The position numbers and the translations under genes were made by a program. From assembly GCA_964470285.1 (NCBI GenBank), contig CAYYBZ010000180.1:1-5181 (forward strand): a DNA stretch of 5,181 bases. The letters run 5' to 3'. The notes beneath the pieces are model-generated. The model was not told the origin of the DNA and did not search any database. It worked only from the letters and a program-made list of their open reading frames with translations. Source of the stretch: CAYYBZ01 sp964470285 [NCBI: uncultured Oligoflexia bacterium] (GTDB lineage Bacteria > Bdellovibrionota_G > CAYYBZ01). Shown piece after piece: positions 1 through 5,181 of this stretch; position 1 is the stretch's first letter, and every line of letters begins with the position of its first letter.

Positions 1-24
1 ATGCATGTTCGGTTCTAGTTTTGA

Positions 25-660
25 CTGGTCCACCCCACATGTCCCCAGACTGCCGAATTTACCCTTTTCAATTTCAGCTCAACCTATCCGACTCTCGCTT
101 ACTATGAGCAAAAATACGGCTTTTCGGTTTTTAAGGGTATTTATAAAGGGATGCAGGGAGGTTTTATATACTCATATAACCGTTTTCACTTTAAAAATAT
201 TCAACGATCCGATTCATTAAACCAGGTATCTGCGGTTCTTAAATATGCCAGTACTTTCTACGCTTCCCTTAGCTATACATTACAGATCAACCGTTCTTCA
301 GATAACATTTATAATTTTAAAAACCACAGAATTTCAATACTTGCCTCAGTTCCGATCACTTTAAAAAGAAAGAAGTCCTCAAGAAAAAATCTCGATCCTG
401 ATTTTGTCGTTAGTCTTATCGGCACTTTAAGATTTAAAAATTACCCCAGCCAGATAAGCATAGACGAGGAAGGAAGACGTTACCTCCTTTCAGAATCTGA
501 AGAAGATAATTTCAACACTATTGTCCTAAAAGTAACCAAAACCTTCTTCAAAACATTTGCCGCAGAATTTAAATACACCAGGCACTCAAACGAATTTGCT
601 TCAACAGGTGACAAATACAGGAGATCCAACTTCTATCTGGGCGGAAGGCTTTCATTTTAG
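25..660 (+). CDS. Outer-membrane beta-barrel protein, C-terminal part, 5' end missing or frameshifted
   Basis: This is the last 211 residues of an open frame that ends at TAG 658-660; the protein family was not identified. The visible part is a chain of short amphipathic stretches with alternating hydrophobic and polar or aromatic residues, such as YGFSVFKGIYKG, GGFIYSYNRFHF, FYASLSYTLQI and FAAEFKYTRH. These are separated by polar turns, as in transmembrane beta-strands. The protein ends in FYLGGRLSF, with phenylalanine last and leucine at -3, the usual signal recognised by the BAM assembly machinery. It therefore probably sits in the outer membrane. The first ATG is at 151, but strand-like sequence continues upstream of it in frame, so 151 is not a convincing start. 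The frame is closed by TAG 16-18 and TGA 22-24, while another frame over 5-36 reads a plausible FGSSFDWSTP. A frameshift near the C-runs at 33-36 or 43-46 is likely, by mutation or sequencing error. Substrate and role are unknown. Confidence 0.6.
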   Translation: MVHPTCPQTAEFTLFNFSSTYPTLAYYEQKYGFSVFKGIYKGMQGGFIYSYNRFHFKNIQRSDSLNQVSAVLKYASTFYASLSYTLQINRSSDNIYNFKNHRISILASVPITLKRKKSSRKNLDPDFVVSLIGTLRFKNYPSQISIDEEGRRYLLSESEEDNFNTIVLKVTKTFFKTFAAEFKYTRHSNEFASTGDKYRRSNFYLGGRLSF

Positions 661-682
661 GAATTAATTCTTTATCATAAAA

Positions 683-711
683 TTGACTTCATACTATTAG
701 CTATTTATAAT
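683..711 (+). promoter_or_regulatory. Sigma-70 promoter of the cold-shock gene
   Basis: A -35 box TTGACT (683-688, five of six consensus bases) and a -10 box TATAAT (706-711, six of six) are separated by exactly 17 bases. Transcription would start at about 718, giving a 5' leader of roughly 28 bases before the ATG at 746. The promoter lies entirely in the gap after the barrel gene, so the cold-shock gene has its own transcription start. Confidence 0.75.
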
Positions 712-733
712 TTCAATATATTCTATAATTAAA

Positions 734-739
734 AGAAGG
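734..739 (+). promoter_or_regulatory. Ribosome binding site deciding the cold-shock start
   Basis: AGAAGG lies 6 bases upstream of ATG 746 and abuts the alternative in-frame TTG at 740-742. Its spacing therefore selects the ATG. Confidence 0.7.
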
Positions 740-745
740 TTGATA

Positions 746-976
746 ATGCTAACCGGTAAAGTTAAATGGTTCAATGAAAAGAAGGGGTATGGATTTATTA
801 CCGGAGACGACGGACAGGATATCTTTGTCCATTATTCCGGAATTACAGGTGACGGCTTTAAGATTTTAATAAAAGATCAGCGTGTTGAATATGAAATAAA
901 AGAAGGTCCCAAGGGACTTCAAGCGGCAGCCGTAAAAACAACCACCGATATGGCGGCCACCTTAAAAACTATTTAA
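746..976 (+). CDS. Cold-shock domain protein (Csp family)
   Basis: This is a 76-residue single-domain nucleic-acid-binding protein of the CspA family, a five-stranded OB-fold that binds single-stranded RNA or DNA in the cytoplasm. Family members act as RNA chaperones or transcription antiterminators. The N-terminus MLTGKVKWFNEKKGYGFI is diagnostic. The RNP1 motif KGYGFI is at residues 13-18 and RNP2 IFVHYS is at 26-31, with W8, F17, F27 and H29 as the expected base-stacking surface. The domain closes near AAAVK, at about residue 66, and is followed by a short ten-residue tail. ATG 746 is preferred over TTG 740 because AGAAGG sits 6 bases upstream of it. The gene has its own strong promoter and a short leader, unlike the long cold-sensing leader of E. 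coli cspA, so cold induction cannot be assumed. Its last 8 bases overlap the convergent hydrolase gene. Confidence 0.95.
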   Translation: MLTGKVKWFNEKKGYGFITGDDGQDIFVHYSGITGDGFKILIKDQRVEYEIKEGPKGLQAAAVKTTTDMAATLKTI

Positions 977-1817
977 AAGGCAGGCAGCGGTCAACTTCAT
1001 AGCCCTTGTGGTTTTTTCTTACAGTCACCAGCTTTATTTCAGGATCGTGATAGAAGTAAAGCATACTTCCTGTATCCGCAATTTCGGACAATAACTTTTC
1101 CTTTTCACATATGTTCTCCACCGGATAATTGTCATAGCCCATATTGTAAGCCAGTTTAACATGTTTGGCTGTAGGGATGAGATCTCCGCAGAAAACAATA
1201 TATTTACCTTCCGATTTAAGCTTCAAATGCTGCTGAAAAGGAGTATGTCCATTTGACGTAAAGAATTCAAAATCGTCAAAAAGAGTGTATTTGCCTTCAT
1301 GAAAGTCTATCAACTCAAGTTCTTTAAGAGGCATAAAGTCATCTGATCTGAAACTGGCTCTGTCCTTTTTTGAGGAATTCAACGCCCATTCCAAGTGCTT
1401 TTTCTGTATGTGATGGCGTGCGTTCGGGAAAACGGCTTTTAGTTTTCCGGAATCTTCTTTCATCGTTAAAAATCCGGCATGATCAAAATGAAGGTGTGAC
1501 GGAATCACATCGGTTACCGTATCGGGGCTTATGCCTAATTTATCAAGGCCGGAAATTATACCTCTACCTTCCCGCTGTATATCGTAGATATTCATTTCCT
1601 TCTTGGTCCACCTGTCACCTATTCCCGATTCGCATAGAATCACTCTCTTATCGCTTCTTATCAAAAGACAATCCGTAGCCAATAGAATGCGGTTAAATTC
1701 ATCTGCCGGCGTAAGTCCGTTCCATATAACTTTCGGAACTACACCGAACATTGCGCCTCCATCCAGACGGAATTTACCGTCGGAAACAACATCCAGCTGA
1801 TATTTACCAAACTTCAT
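969..1817 (-). CDS. Metallo-beta-lactamase-fold hydrolase (lactonase-like, YtnP/AHL-lactonase-related)
   Basis: This is a 282-residue cytoplasmic MBL-fold enzyme with no signal peptide. The metal-binding motif SHLHFDHAG gives H108, H110, D112 and H113. GHT supplies H191, GDL supplies D212 and FYHD supplies H257. The complete dinuclear ligand set of the lactonase-type branch is therefore present and the enzyme should be active. The N-terminal DGGAMFGVVPK (residues 19-29) followed by a W is typical of MBL hydrolases related to YtnP and acyl-homoserine-lactone lactonases. The substrate could be a lactone or another ester and cannot be read from sequence. Two small departures from the usual motifs are ESG (63-65) where DTG is common, and S107 where T usually precedes HxHxDH. 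The start is ATG 1817, with AAAAGGGG (1833-1826) 8 bases upstream. The ATG overlaps the stop of the preceding flippase-like gene as ATGA, which suggests translational coupling. The stop TAG 971-969 lies inside the end of the convergent cold-shock gene. Confidence 0.88.
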   Translation of the reverse strand: MKFGKYQLDVVSDGKFRLDGGAMFGVVPKVIWNGLTPADEFNRILLATDCLLIRSDKRVILCESGIGDRWTKKEMNIYDIQREGRGIISGLDKLGISPDTVTDVIPSHLHFDHAGFLTMKEDSGKLKAVFPNARHHIQKKHLEWALNSSKKDRASFRSDDFMPLKELELIDFHEGKYTLFDDFEFFTSNGHTPFQQHLKLKSEGKYIVFCGDLIPTAKHVKLAYNMGYDNYPVENICEKEKLLSEIADTGSMLYFYHDPEIKLVTVRKNHKGYEVDRCLPFK

Positions 1818-2842
1818 ATGTTTATCCCCTTTTCGGCTCTGTCTGTGTCACTTTTGTCAATCTGTTTTAAATCCTGAGCTTTCATTCCGGTACCGGAGAA
1901 ATAAAAAATACAAAGACCCAAAAGGGTATAAAAAATATGTCTGACGCGTCTTACAACTCCTACGGCTATACCGTCTGCGGGTTTTAATCCTAAGGTCAGG
2001 AAAATAAAGGCCTGACCGCCCTCAGCTACTCCCCAGTGTCCCGGAACAAATAAGAATATGGTATTTATAATAAGGGAAAGAGCATTTATGCATACTGCGT
2101 GCACAAACGTCAAATCAAAGCCAAGATACAAAAAAACAAGATAGAATTCAACTGCGTTAACAACCTTAGCTGTGAAATGAAGCAACAGGGAAGCGACAAA
2201 GCGCCTTTTATTTTTTCTGTAAAAAGATGCAATTCGATCATCCATTTTCTGGATTTTTTCCATTTTTTCTTCGAAAAATCTGGTCGCTATCCCCCATCTT
2301 CTGAGCCTGTCACAAAACCTGAAAAAAAAGGTCTTTTTACGTACAAACCAAATTAGGCCATAAACTAAAAGCGCCAGAAATACAAACATCAGAATTTTGT
2401 ATTTCATTTCAAAAGCGCCTAAAGCAAAAATAGTAAGTATAAGCCCTACAAAAATATACAGAAGAGAACCGAATCCGAAAATTGTCTTATCAAGTATAAG
2501 CGAGGCGACTATTTCAGTTCTATCGGCTTTATGGGAGAGCAGATAGGCCTTTACGGGTTCCCCCCCGAAATTACCCAGAGGAATAAGACCGTTCATTGCT
2601 TCGCCGGCAATTCTCGCCTTCATCAGGCTGAAAAAGCCTATATTCGAGAATGTTTTTCGCATTTCAATGGCCCAGGCAAAATTCTGAACGATATAATTAC
2701 CAAGCCATACTGAAAAAATTACCAAGAAATTCCAGCCCACTGTTAAAAGGCTGTCGGCAATACTTTGAATGCCTACCTGATAAATCAGAAAAACGAAGAA
2801 TATCAGACCTATAAAAAGAAATATTTTTTTGAACTTTTTCAT
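1814..2842 (-). CDS. Flippase-like integral membrane protein (LPG synthase TM domain / UPF0104 family)
   Basis: This 342-residue polytopic inner-membrane protein has about seven or eight hydrophobic segments, at roughly residues 7-22, 36-56, 112-140, 147-167, 214-238, 244-268 and 292-316. Family motifs are present: R77-x2-G80 followed by NGLIPLGNFGGEPVKAYLL (84-102), and FVPGHWGVAEGG (265-276) with GVVRRVRHIFY (295-305) near the end. These match the stand-alone form of the membrane domain of MprF (lysyl-phosphatidylglycerol synthase), family PF03706. Members are thought to move lipids or lipid-linked sugars across the membrane. No aminoacyl-transferase domain is attached, so it is not a full MprF. 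A basic loop with heptad-like spacing lies at 168-212, and a polar tail follows residue 318. I chose ATG 2842. An in-frame TTG at 2851 would add three residues, and neither start has a good ribosome binding site. The gene is the first of a pair with the MBL hydrolase, overlapping it by 4 bases. Its cargo is unknown. Confidence 0.88.
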   Translation of the reverse strand: MKKFKKIFLFIGLIFFVFLIYQVGIQSIADSLLTVGWNFLVIFSVWLGNYIVQNFAWAIEMRKTFSNIGFFSLMKARIAGEAMNGLIPLGNFGGEPVKAYLLSHKADRTEIVASLILDKTIFGFGSLLYIFVGLILTIFALGAFEMKYKILMFVFLALLVYGLIWFVRKKTFFFRFCDRLRRWGIATRFFEEKMEKIQKMDDRIASFYRKNKRRFVASLLLHFTAKVVNAVEFYLVFLYLGFDLTFVHAVCINALSLIINTIFLFVPGHWGVAEGGQAFIFLTLGLKPADGIAVGVVRRVRHIFYTLLGLCIFYFSGTGMKAQDLKQIDKSDTDRAEKGINI

Positions 2843-2868
2843 TGTTTTCAACTACTTATAAGTTGACC

Positions 2869-2882
2869 GGTATATATATACC
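2869..2882. promoter_or_regulatory. Perfect 14-bp palindrome GGTATATATATACC, candidate operator
   Basis: GGTATATATATACC is its own reverse complement and lies 27 bases upstream of the ATG of the flippase-like gene. It is next to GATAAT (2888-2883) and contains TATATA, both of which could serve as a - strand -10 element. A repressor site or a melting promoter core are both possible, and the assignment as operator is inference from position and symmetry only. Confidence 0.3.
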
Positions 2883-2996
2883 ATTATCGGAGGCAATACA
2901 AGTTTTCACATCATGATGAGCATTCAAAATAAGCTTTTGATATACGGCAATAAAAACTTTAAAAACTATGTTTAATTTGGGATGTGACATGTGGTT

Positions 2997-3022
2997 TGTC
3001 TGAACCTAAGCAGGTTCAGACA
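2997..3022. repeat. Strong hairpin after rarA, possible terminator without a U-tract
   Basis: TGTCTGAACCT (2997-3007) and AGGTTCAGACA (3012-3022) are perfect reverse complements, 11 bp long, around a 4-base loop AAGC. The hairpin begins 28 bases after the rarA stop codon on the - strand, the position expected for a terminator of the decarboxylase-rarA unit. However, neither strand has a run of T after the stem, so it is not a standard intrinsic terminator. It could instead stabilise the 3' end of the message, terminate by another route, or be one copy of a dispersed palindromic repeat. Confidence 0.5.
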
Positions 3023-3050
3023 GATGCTGAGGTACGTATCAAATTCCATA

Positions 3051-4382
3051 TTAATTCTTGATTTTTAATTTTTTAAAGTATTCCAGCCTTTTTTTGATCT
3101 CTCTTTCAAATCCGATTTCTTTGGGTTTGTAGTAAGTTCTATCCTTTAATTCATCGGGCAGACAGGTCATATCGGCTATGCCTTCGTCGAAGGCATGTGC
3201 ATATTTATAATCCTTTCCGTATCCGACTTCTTTCATCAATTTCGTAGGAGCATTCCTTATCTGTAACGGTACAGGGTAAATCTTCCCCTTTCTTATATCA
3301 GATCTCACTTCACCGTAGGCTTTATATAGAGTGTTACTCTTGGGGCTACTTGACAGATAAACTACCAGCTGAGCCAGGGCTAATGCCCCTTCAGGCATAC
3401 CAATAAAATGTACGGTTTCCTTCACTGAAACCGCCAAAGTGAGCGCCTGCGGGTCCGCATTACCAACATCTTCAGATGCAAATCTAATTAACCTTCTTGC
3501 TACGTAGAGAGGATCCTCGCCGCCCTCAAGCATTCTGGCAAGCCAGTAAAGGCCTGCGTCGGGATCCGAATTTCTTATACTTTTATGAAGAGCGGAGATT
3601 ATATTAAAATGCTCTTCTCCTTGTTTATCGTAATAAAGTTCTCCCTTTTGCAAAGCATCCTTGATTGCCTCATGTGTAATGATTCTTTTTCCATCATCTG
3701 AAGGATTAACACTTAAAACAACAAACTCTAAAAGATTAAGTGCCTTCCTTGCATCACCGGATGAATTGTTTGCAACATATTTAAGATCTTCTTCTGATAA
3801 CTCAGGTGAAAATTCTTTCAAACCCCTTTCATCGTTAATTGCCCTTTTAAGAATCTCAACAATTCCATCCGGGCTTAACATTTCAAGTATATAAACCTTG
3901 CACCTTGAAAGTATTGGCGAGTTTACCTCAAATGAAGGGTTCTCTGTAGTGGCCCCTATGAGAATTATGTCACCTTTTTCAATATAAGGCAGAAAAGCAT
4001 CCTGCTGTGACTTATTAAACCGGTGAATCTCATCAACAAATAAAATTGTTTTCTTCCCATACATTTTTTTGAAATTTGCGGCTTCAACCATCACTTCCTT
4101 AACTTCCTTTATTCCCGAAAGAACCGCGCTAAAAGCCACATAATTTGCATCCGTCGTTTTTGCAATAATATTAGCCAGAGATGTCTTCCCGCATCCGGGA
4201 GGCCCCCACAGAATCATGGATTTAAGCTCATCTTTGTCCAGGGCACTTCTGAGAAGTTTTCCCTTACCTAAGAGCTTATCTTGTCCCACAAGCTCATCTA
4301 TCTTCGAGGGTCTCATACGATCGGCGAGAGGATTAAGCCTTTCATTGTTTTGTGTTCCGCCTGAAGCTTTAAATAAATCCAT
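3051..4382 (-). CDS. rarA: Replication-associated recombination protein A (RarA/MgsA), AAA+ ATPase
   Basis: This 443-residue protein has the normal length for RarA, the bacterial relative of yeast Mgs1 and human WRNIP1. RarA is a tetrameric DNA-dependent ATPase of the clamp-loader clade that acts at stalled or gapped replication forks. The opening NPLADRMRP (residues 17-25) followed by VGQ (32-34) is typical. Walker A GPPGCGKT is at 60-67 and Walker B ILFVDEIHRF at 113-122, with D117 and E118 catalytic. Sensor 1 is GATTENPSF (143-151), the arginine finger is R160 in SPILSR, and sensor 2 is SGDARKALNLLE (208-219). The C-terminal part carries the MgsA tetramerisation-domain signatures YYDKQGEEHFN (250-260), LHKSIRNSDPDAGLYWLARM (265-284) and RFASEDVGNADP (300-311). 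All ATPase residues are intact. Start ATG 4382 has GGAG (4392-4389) 6 bases upstream, inside the end of the decarboxylase gene, whose stop is only 3 bases away. The two genes are probably co-transcribed and coupled. Confidence 0.97.
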   Translation of the reverse strand: MDLFKASGGTQNNERLNPLADRMRPSKIDELVGQDKLLGKGKLLRSALDKDELKSMILWGPPGCGKTSLANIIAKTTDANYVAFSAVLSGIKEVKEVMVEAANFKKMYGKKTILFVDEIHRFNKSQQDAFLPYIEKGDIILIGATTENPSFEVNSPILSRCKVYILEMLSPDGIVEILKRAINDERGLKEFSPELSEEDLKYVANNSSGDARKALNLLEFVVLSVNPSDDGKRIITHEAIKDALQKGELYYDKQGEEHFNIISALHKSIRNSDPDAGLYWLARMLEGGEDPLYVARRLIRFASEDVGNADPQALTLAVSVKETVHFIGMPEGALALAQLVVYLSSSPKSNTLYKAYGEVRSDIRKGKIYPVPLQIRNAPTKLMKEVGYGKDYKYAHAFDEGIADMTCLPDELKDRTYYKPKEIGFEREIKKRLEYFKKLKIKN

Positions 4383-4385
4383 AAT

Positions 4386-5181
4386 TCACTCCGAGTCGTA
4401 CTTACCAACGGCATCGCTGTTCCTAATCATTTCCCAACAGTTTTGCACGTGCTTGAACTGTGTATTTCTCTGACCGATGCAAATCCTAAGACAGTATTTA
4501 TTTCTTAACTTAGTATGAGTTAAATATACTTTGCCTGAAGAGTTCAATTCGTTGAGTAAATCTTTATTAATCTTTTCAAGTTCATTTTCTTTTAAATTTC
4601 TTTTTAAAGGATTGAATCTGAAACAAACAAGATTTAATGTAACAGGGGCAAGTTTTTCAAAATCATCGCTTTCATCTATCCATTTTTCAAACTCTTTTGC
4701 CCACTTTATGTGGTTTCGTATAATTTTTCTAAGACCTTCTACACCGTAATACCTGATGACAAACCATAATTTTAAAGCTCTGAACCGCCTACCGAGCTGA
4801 ATATGCCAGTCCTTGAAATTAACTGCCGTATTATCACGCTCAGTTTTCAAATATTCAGGATTCATGCTCATGGTTCTGGTAAGCACATTAGAATCCTTTA
4901 CAAAAAACGCTGAACAGTCAAAATTGGTCATCATCCATTTATGAGGGTTAAATACAAATGAATCTGCATATTGAACGCCGTTGAGCAAGGACTTCATTTC
5001 GGGAAGAATTGCCGCTGTTCCTGCAAAAGCGGCGTCAACATGAAACCACAGGTTGTACTTATTACATATTTTACCGATATCCTCCAGTGGATCGATTGCC
5101 GTTGAAGATGTTGTTCCTACGGTTGCGTTTACAAAGGCGGGCTTATACCCTTTTCTAATATCAACTTTTACGCTTTCTTCC
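4386..5181 (-). CDS. Aromatic-L-amino-acid decarboxylase-like PLP enzyme (group II, DDC/TDC family), 5' end outside the window
   Basis: The visible 264 residues are a little over the C-terminal half of a protein family usually 470-500 residues long, and the frame is open to the window edge. The internal ATG at 4997 is not the start, because conserved family sequence lies upstream of it. Counting from the first complete codon (5180), NATVGTTSSTAIDPLEDIG spans 18-36, and HVDAAFAG (47-54) carries the aspartate that pairs with the PLP ring nitrogen. NPHKW (78-82) carries the Schiff-base lysine K81, and LGRRFRALKLWFV (130-142) is the family's conserved helix. The catalytic-loop tyrosine is retained in NPEYLK (107-112; Y110). 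In relatives, Tyr favours decarboxylation and Phe gives aldehyde synthase, so this one should make CO2 plus an arylalkylamine such as tryptamine, tyramine or phenethylamine. The likeness to animal and plant aromatic amino acid decarboxylases is strong, but the substrate is not determinable. It is the upstream partner of rarA. Confidence 0.93.
   Translation of the reverse strand, partial: EESVKVDIRKGYKPAFVNATVGTTSSTAIDPLEDIGKICNKYNLWFHVDAAFAGTAAILPEMKSLLNGVQYADSFVFNPHKWMMTNFDCSAFFVKDSNVLTRTMSMNPEYLKTERDNTAVNFKDWHIQLGRRFRALKLWFVIRYYGVEGLRKIIRNHIKWAKEFEKWIDESDDFEKLAPVTLNLVCFRFNPLKRNLKENELEKINKDLLNELNSSGKVYLTHTKLRNKYCLRICIGQRNTQFKHVQNCWEMIRNSDAVGKYDSE

Larger units (their letters stand above)
2852..3050. 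other. Intergenic region between rarA and the flippase-like gene
   Basis: There is no convincing gene in these 199 bases. It holds a strong hairpin at its right end (2997-3022) and a TA-rich palindrome at its left end (2869-2882). A smaller 10-bp palindrome, CATCATGATG, lies at 2909-2918. On the - strand, possible -10 boxes are GATAAT (2888-2883) and TATAAG (2860-2855), but neither has a good -35 box at normal spacing. The region probably carries the end of the decarboxylase-rarA transcript and the promoter of the flippase-hydrolase pair. Confidence 0.5.

Noticed and set aside
5-220. Open frame of 71 codons on the + strand at the left edge
   Set aside because: Beyond about position 40 it overlaps the barrel gene in another frame and has no recognisable features; only its first few codons may belong to the barrel protein before a frameshift.
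661-670. Palindrome GAATTAATTC directly after the barrel stop codon, considered as a terminator
   Set aside because: It is all AT apart from its end bases and has no loop, so it would not form a stable stem; probably chance in AT-rich DNA.
906-917. GTCCCAAGGGAC inverted repeat inside the cold-shock gene, considered as a terminator for the convergent hydrolase
   Set aside because: The loop is only two bases, the stem is short, no T-run follows, and it encodes the conserved GPKG part of the cold-shock domain.
1370-1678. Open + strand frames of 60-100 codons opposite the hydrolase, flippase-like, rarA and decarboxylase genes
   Set aside because: All lie antisense to well-supported genes with intact motifs and have no ribosome binding site or family resemblance.
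2913-2975. Small + strand frame of 20 codons in the intergenic region, starting ATGATGAGC
   Set aside because: The nearest GGAGG (2889-2893) is about 19 bases from the ATG, too far for a ribosome binding site, and the peptide shows no recognisable pattern.
4386-4997. Decarboxylase starting at the ATG at 4997 as a 203-residue protein
   Set aside because: The frame continues to the window edge with conserved family sequence, including the PLP aspartate motif HVDAAFAG, upstream of that ATG.

Overview
The window is an AT-rich piece of bacterial chromosome (composition judged by eye, not counted). It comes from a Gram-negative organism, because its first gene encodes the C-terminal part of an outer-membrane beta-barrel that ends in the expected terminal phenylalanine. 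Gene content and codon usage would fit the Bacteroidota/Chlorobi/Ignavibacteria side of the tree or a similar lineage. That placement is a low-confidence inference; no rRNA or other phylogenetic marker is present.

Layout. At the left, on the + strand, lies the end of the barrel gene (25-660). Its reading frame is closed by stops at 16-24, so the gene is frameshifted there or the window edge is poor sequence. A short intergenic region carries a near-consensus sigma-70 promoter (683-711) driving a small cold-shock-domain protein (746-976). Everything to the right is on the - strand. It reads, in transcription order from the right edge, as an aromatic-amino-acid-decarboxylase-like PLP enzyme (5181-4386, start outside the window), then rarA/mgsA (4382-3051), then a 200-base gap, then a flippase-like membrane protein of the LPG-synthase-TM/UPF0104 family (2842-1814), and then a metallo-beta-lactamase-fold hydrolase (1817-969).

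Gene relations. The two - strand pairs are each tightly packed. The decarboxylase and rarA are 3 bases apart, with the rarA ribosome binding site inside the last codons of the decarboxylase. The flippase-like gene and the hydrolase share an ATGA stop/start overlap. The gap between the pairs (2852-3050) holds a perfect 11-bp hairpin just after rarA and a perfect 14-bp TA-rich palindrome just before the flippase-like gene, so it probably separates two transcription units. The hydrolase and the cold-shock gene converge and overlap by 8 bases.

The genes are mostly recognisable housekeeping or accessory families. I saw no mobile element, CRISPR array, RNA gene or defence cassette, and I do not think the window contains a new multi-gene system. 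The most useful leads are the two coupled gene pairs, the hairpin and palindrome in the 200-base gap, and the broken barrel gene.
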